A stretch of 10,212 nucleotides of DNA from VFMC01 sp039796935 (GTDB lineage: Bacteria; Actinomycetota; Acidimicrobiia; Acidimicrobiales; Ilumatobacteraceae), in contig JBDKIV010000073.1 of NCBI GenBank assembly GCA_039796935.1, forward strand, positions 1 through 10,212, given 5' to 3'. The position numbers and the translations under genes are program-made. Below, piece by piece: positions 7,271 through 10,212 of the stretch. The notes beneath the pieces were generated by a model. The model was not told where the DNA came from. It did not search any database and saw only the letters and a list, made by a program, of their open reading frames with translations. How positions within the stretch are numbered: position 1 is the first letter of the stretch; every line of letters starts with the position of its first letter.

Positions 7271-7336
7271 GTTCGGTGAGTGTCGGCCGGGCGTTGGCTC
7301 AGACCTCACCATTCGTTCATGTGACCCGCGTACGTT
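7271..7336 (+). promoter_or_regulatory. PHO-box-like array with -10 element upstream of the secreted protein
   Basis: Five heptamers follow each other in exact 11-nt register: GTTCGGT (7271), GTCGGCC (7282), GTTGGCT (7293), CCTCACC (7304) and GTTCATG (7315). Against the actinobacterial PhoP/RegX3 consensus GTTCACC they match 4, 4, 4, 5 and 5 of 7, which is 22 of 35. The last unit ends 9 bases before TACGTT (7331-7336), which fits a TAnnnT -10 element. That is the geometry of a Pho-activated promoter whose -35 is replaced by the box. No other gene or hairpin occupies the 98-base spacer. The units are degenerate and the register was picked by eye, so this is a candidate only. Confidence 0.42.
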
Positions 7337-7350
7337 CCGGACAGTCCACC

Positions 7351-7357
7351 AAGGAGG
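7351..7357 (+). promoter_or_regulatory. Strong Shine-Dalgarno for the choice-of-anchor I gene
   Basis: AAGGAGG lies four bases before the GTG at 7362. It is the closest match to the anti-Shine-Dalgarno in the window and decides this start over earlier in-frame codons, which fall inside the upstream regulator gene. Confidence 0.85.
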
Positions 7358-7361
7358 TCCT

Positions 7362-9032
7362 GTGAAGAAGGTCATCGGCATCGCTGCGAGTGCGCTCGTG
7401 CTCACACCACTCGTAGGCGTCGGTTGGGTCGAAGCATCGCCCCCGGCGGCAGCACTCGAGTTCATCGGCCGCTACGACTCGGGTTCGGGAGAGGCCGGTT
7501 CGGAGATCGTCGCCTACGACCGATCGACCCGGACGATGCTCGTGACGAACGGAGCGACGAACATGATCGACATCGTGTCGCTCGCCCAACCGTCGACCCC
7601 GACCCTCGTCGGCCAGATCGACCTCGACCCCTACGGGGTGGGCGTGCAGAGCGTCGCCGCCAACGCCGGCCGCGCCGTTGCGGTGGTGGCGGGCGCCAAG
7701 GACGCCGGCGTGGCCGAACCCACGGTGCTCGACCCCGGTGCGGCCGTGTTCTTCGACATCCGCACCCGCCGCGTGCTCGGCACGGCACCGACCGGCGCTC
7801 TGCCCGACGGGGTCACCTGGAGCGACGACGGCGAGACCGTGGTCGTCGCCAACGAGGGTGAGCCCCGTTGCGTCACCGTCGGTGACCGGCTCCCGACCAC
7901 CGATCCGACGCTGGCCGAGAACCCCGAGGGTTCGGTGACCGTCATCGAGATCGACGACCTGCGTCCGCGGCGATTCGACGTCGACGTCGATCAGGTCGAC
8001 TTCCGGGCGTTCAACGACCAGATGGACGTGCTGAGGACTGCTGGCGTTCGCGTGGGGACCTGGCCGGGCGCAACCGTCGCCCAGGACCTCGAGCCCGAGT
8101 ACCCGACGATCTCGGGTGACCGTGCCTACGTGACGCTGCAAGAGAACAACGCCATTGCGACGATCGACCTCGATCGTGGCCGCGTGGTGGCGATCAGCCC
8201 ACTCGGCCTGAAGGACCACTCGAGCGAGGCGAATGCACTCGACCCGAGTGATCGTGACGGCACGCCCACGGTGTTCGGTCAGCTGACCGGACCGGTCTCG
8301 GGCATGTACATGCCCGATGCCGTCGATGCGATGCGGTTCCGTCGATCGACCTATCTGTTCACCGCGAACGAGGGTGACGGTCGCGAGTACTTCTCGAACC
8401 TCGCCAACGTCGACGAGATCGAAGGGGTCGAGCAGGACACGTGCTTCGTCGACGAGGCTCGTCTCCGCAGCCTCTCGCTCGACCCGACGGTGTTCACCGA
8501 CCCGACCTTGCGTGACAATGCCAAGTTCGGCCGCCTCAAGGTGACGTCGGAGCTCCCGTCGGTCGCCGGCACCGGTGGCTACACCGCGCTTGCTTCGTAC
8601 GGTGGCCGGTCGATGTCGATCTGGACCGCTGCCGGCCAGCTCGTGTGGGACAGCGGCTCGTTCTTCGAGCAGATGGTCCACTCCGCCGACTCGGCCTCGT
8701 GGCCGACGGACGGCCCCATCCCGCTGTGGGCCACCGCCCAGTACGACACGCGCAGCGATGACAAGGGCCCCGAACCAGAAGGTCTGGTCCTCGGCGAACA
8801 CCGCGGTCGCACCTTCGCGTTCGTCGGACTCGAGCGTGCCGGTGGCGTCGTGGTCTTCGATGTGACCGACCCGCGCTCGCCCGTGTTCCAGCAGTGGCTG
8901 AAGGTTGCCGGCGACATCTCGCCCGAGGGCCTCACCTTCGTGCCCGCCAACTCGGCTCCGAGCCGCAAGCCGCTGGTGCTGGTCGCTCACGAGATCAGCG
9001 GCACGACATCGGTGCTGCAGCTGAACCTCTGA
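7362..9032 (+). CDS. Secreted choice-of-anchor I family protein, probable beta-propeller
   Basis: This 556-aa exported protein belongs to the family NCBI calls choice-of-anchor I. Residues 1-25 are a signal peptide (MKK, hydrophobic 4-21, cleavage probably after V-E-A). The rest is repeated propeller-like strands with family signatures: LPDGVTWSDDGETVVVANEGEP (147-168), AQDLEPEY (240-247), TLQENNAIATID (258-269), TANEGDGREY (334-343), GGRSMSIW (414-421), KGPEPEGL (468-475) and SPEGLTFVP (520-528). There are only two cysteines (170 and 361), possibly a disulfide. No lipobox, LPXTG or C-terminal membrane helix is visible, so it should be released or held by other contacts. Some relatives are labelled alkaline phosphatase in automatic annotation, but I see no metal-site motif proving this. 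A phosphate-related role is inferred only from its position after the Pho regulators and the PHO-box-like promoter. Confidence 0.88.
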   Translation: MKKVIGIAASALVLTPLVGVGWVEASPPAAALEFIGRYDSGSGEAGSEIVAYDRSTRTMLVTNGATNMIDIVSLAQPSTPTLVGQIDLDPYGVGVQSVAANAGRAVAVVAGAKDAGVAEPTVLDPGAAVFFDIRTRRVLGTAPTGALPDGVTWSDDGETVVVANEGEPRCVTVGDRLPTTDPTLAENPEGSVTVIEIDDLRPRRFDVDVDQVDFRAFNDQMDVLRTAGVRVGTWPGATVAQDLEPEYPTISGDRAYVTLQENNAIATIDLDRGRVVAISPLGLKDHSSEANALDPSDRDGTPTVFGQLTGPVSGMYMPDAVDAMRFRRSTYLFTANEGDGREYFSNLANVDEIEGVEQDTCFVDEARLRSLSLDPTVFTDPTLRDNAKFGRLKVTSELPSVAGTGGYTALASYGGRSMSIWTAAGQLVWDSGSFFEQMVHSADSASWPTDGPIPLWATAQYDTRSDDKGPEPEGLVLGEHRGRTFAFVGLERAGGVVVFDVTDPRSPVFQQWLKVAGDISPEGLTFVPANSAPSRKPLVLVAHEISGTTSVLQLNL

Positions 9033-9037
9033 CGTCA
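9030..9037. other. Palindrome formed by two convergent stop codons
   Basis: TGACGTCA is a perfect 8-bp palindrome made of the TGA of the choice-of-anchor I gene (9030-9032), two spacer bases, and the TCA that is the stop of the minus-strand hydrolase (9035-9037). There is no room for a terminator hairpin between the genes and none is seen just past either stop, so transcripts from the two strands probably overlap at their 3' ends. Confidence 0.8.
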
Positions 9038-9946
9038 ACTCGAAGCAACGGCGCACCAGCGATGGTCGTCGAGTTCGAGCAGGCGGCCGGCACGGACGAG
9101 TCGTTCGATCGACATCTGTGCCGACCGCCGCTCGACCGCGTCTGCGAACACGACGTCGACGCCGGGCCGGTAGACGAAGCGATGAGCGACGAAGTCGGCG
9201 AGTGTGCGCGGTTGCTGGGCGAACTCGATCATCCGCCGTTCGCGGTCACCGATGACGGCAGCGAACGTGTCGACAGCGCTCACGAACGCATCGTGGCCCT
9301 CGACCACACCCTTGTGATGGAACGTCGAGTACCACGCGGCTTCGATCGACCTGACCCGATGCAGCGAGGTCTCGAACGCGTCGAGATCGCTCCATGCGTC
9401 TCCGTAGTACGGGCCGAAGGTCGACAGGTCGATGTCGCCGGTGATGAGGACGCCGTCGGGTTCGATCAGCAGCGCGCAGTGGCCGCGGGTGTGGCCGGGC
9501 AGGTGCACGACCTCGATGCGGACGCCGCCGAGGTCGAACGTCGTGCCGCCCGAGAACCCATGCGCATCGGGCCGCGGCACGTAGGTGAACTCACCCACGA
9601 TGGTCTGGCGGAACGCGCGATCGATGTCGTCGTCGAGTCCGTAGATCTGCATCAGCCCGTCGAGCGAGGCGACGCCCGGCAGATCGTCGTCGTGCACGTG
9701 GACCTCGGCGTGCGGGAATCGGAACATGCCGGCCACGTGGTCCTCGTGGGCATGGGTGAGCACGATCAGGTCGACGTCGAGTTCGGGTGGTTCGGCGGCA
9801 ACGCTGGTCGACGGGTCGACCAGCACGGTGGCGTCTGCCCCGCGGACGACCACGGAGTTGCCGTCTGGGTATCGGCCGCCGTGATCGCCGACGAGGACGG
9901 TGGTGTGCGGGCCGAGTGTGCGTTGGGTGATCGTCATCGGCAGCAT
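9035..9946 (-). CDS. MBL-fold metallo-hydrolase
   Basis: This is a metallo-beta-lactamase-fold hydrolase of about 303 aa with unknown substrate. The binuclear metal site is complete: THAHEDH (His65, His67, Asp69, His70), PGHTRGH (His152), TGDID (Asp171) and STFHHKG (His210/211). Residues about 240-300, after the metal domain, look like a small helical or winged-helix tail, as in LACTB2-like and glyoxalase II-like hydrolases. I start at ATG 9946 (MLPMTITQ); ATG 9937 is three codons later. Neither has a clear Shine-Dalgarno, so leaderless translation is possible. The frame is open to 10099, but that part overlaps the next minus-strand gene in another frame and is Arg-rich, hence not coding. It lies 41 bases after that gene, perhaps in one operon, and converges on the choice-of-anchor I gene. 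Nothing ties it to phosphate. Confidence 0.88.
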   Translation of the reverse strand: MLPMTITQRTLGPHTTVLVGDHGGRYPDGNSVVVRGADATVLVDPSTSVAAEPPELDVDLIVLTHAHEDHVAGMFRFPHAEVHVHDDDLPGVASLDGLMQIYGLDDDIDRAFRQTIVGEFTYVPRPDAHGFSGGTTFDLGGVRIEVVHLPGHTRGHCALLIEPDGVLITGDIDLSTFGPYYGDAWSDLDAFETSLHRVRSIEAAWYSTFHHKGVVEGHDAFVSAVDTFAAVIGDRERRMIEFAQQPRTLADFVAHRFVYRPGVDVVFADAVERRSAQMSIERLVRAGRLLELDDHRWCAVASS

Positions 9947-9987
9947 TGTCGCCCGGATGCACCGCAGACGGCGAAGCTGGGACCGAT

Positions 9988-10212
9988 CTACGGTGCGGTC
10001 AGGATGGCGAGCACCATGCCGACCAGCTCGGGGATCACCTCGGCGTCGGTGAGGATGCCATCGTCCGGGCTGGCTTCGCCGCGGTCGGCTGCGTCCCACA
10101 AGGCAGACAGCACCCCGAGCGACGTGACGACGTTCTGGATCGCGGCGCGGGCACGGAATCGGCGGACCCGGGGCTCGAGGTGCGCTGCGATCGGAATGAC
10201 GTACGCCGATCC
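9988..10212 (-). CDS. 3' end of a gene, possibly a TetR-type regulator (partial)
   Basis: On the minus strand a reading frame enters from the right edge and runs 74 codons to TAG at 9988-9990, so only the C-terminus is present. It reads GSAYVIPIAAHLEPRVRRF, continues through an Ala/Leu-rich helix (about 23-42) and an acidic loop (EASPDDG, 46-52), and ends in a hydrophobic helix (ELVGMVLAILTAP). The mostly helical pattern would suit the ligand-binding domain of a TetR/AcrR regulator, but the DNA-binding part that would prove it is outside the window. Amino-acid composition is far more protein-like than the overlapping frame, which is rich in Arg and Pro. The gene lies 41 bases upstream of the MBL-fold gene on the same strand. 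Confidence 0.6.
   Translation of the reverse strand, partial: GSAYVIPIAAHLEPRVRRFRARAAIQNVVTSLGVLSALWDAADRGEASPDDGILTDAEVIPELVGMVLAILTAP

Noticed and set aside
7317..9056. A 579-codon open frame on the minus strand opposite the choice-of-anchor I gene
   Set aside because: It is a high-GC shadow. The plus-strand protein has a signal peptide, family motifs and a strong Shine-Dalgarno, while the antisense product is rich in Arg, His and Val and has no recognisable domain.
9947..10099. Extension of the MBL-fold protein to 354 aa
   Set aside because: The added residues are Arg/Pro-rich and overlap another minus-strand gene in a different frame. The family-like sequence starts at MLPMTITQ.
29..10212. 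Mobile elements, tRNA/rRNA, CRISPR arrays, toxin-antitoxin or phage genes
   Set aside because: I saw no transposase, integrase, terminal inverted repeats, structural RNA signature or abrupt change in composition. The window looks like a chromosomal housekeeping region.

Overview
The window is a high-GC stretch that reads as actinobacterial. The phosphate-uptake operon is followed directly by a SenX3/RegX3-type two-component pair, as in mycobacteria and relatives, and the response regulator is close to RegX3 through its DNA-binding domain. The PstS lipoprotein has an acidic, Thr/Ala/Pro-rich linker of a kind common in Acidimicrobiia (Ilumatobacter-like bacteria). That finer placement is inference, not proven here.

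Layout, left to right. Positions 29-7263 (+) hold a tight eight-gene cluster: pstS, pstC, pstA, pstB, phoU, a senX3-like histidine kinase, a regX3/phoB-like response regulator, and a second response regulator with a degenerate receiver. Most junctions overlap by 1-4 bases or have a 2-base gap. The one sizeable internal gap, between pstS and pstC, carries a perfect 12-bp GC-rich hairpin that could set the pstS:pstCAB expression ratio. A 98-base spacer (7264-7361) follows. It contains five 11-nt units in register resembling degenerate PhoP/RegX3 PHO-box heptamers, then a TACGTT -10-like element and a strong Shine-Dalgarno. These lead into a secreted choice-of-anchor I (beta-propeller-like) protein at 7362-9032 (+). 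Converging on it, with only 2 bases between stop codons, is a metallo-beta-lactamase-fold hydrolase (9035-9946, -). Upstream of that lies the 3' end of another minus-strand gene, possibly a TetR-type regulator, cut by the window edge.

How it fits together. PstS captures phosphate outside the membrane, PstC/PstA form the channel, and PstB drives transport. PhoU relays transporter status to the SenX3-like kinase, which phosphorylates the RegX3-like regulator. Three things depart from the textbook version. The kinase has no visible membrane segment. A second, 239-aa regulator of exactly the same length lacks the acidic pocket and conserved lysine expected of a phosphorylatable receiver. The exported choice-of-anchor I protein appears to sit under its own Pho-type promoter. 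The best candidate for something new is this soluble-kinase, twin-regulator arrangement with an adjacent putative Pho-regulated secreted protein. It remains a hypothesis from sequence reading alone.
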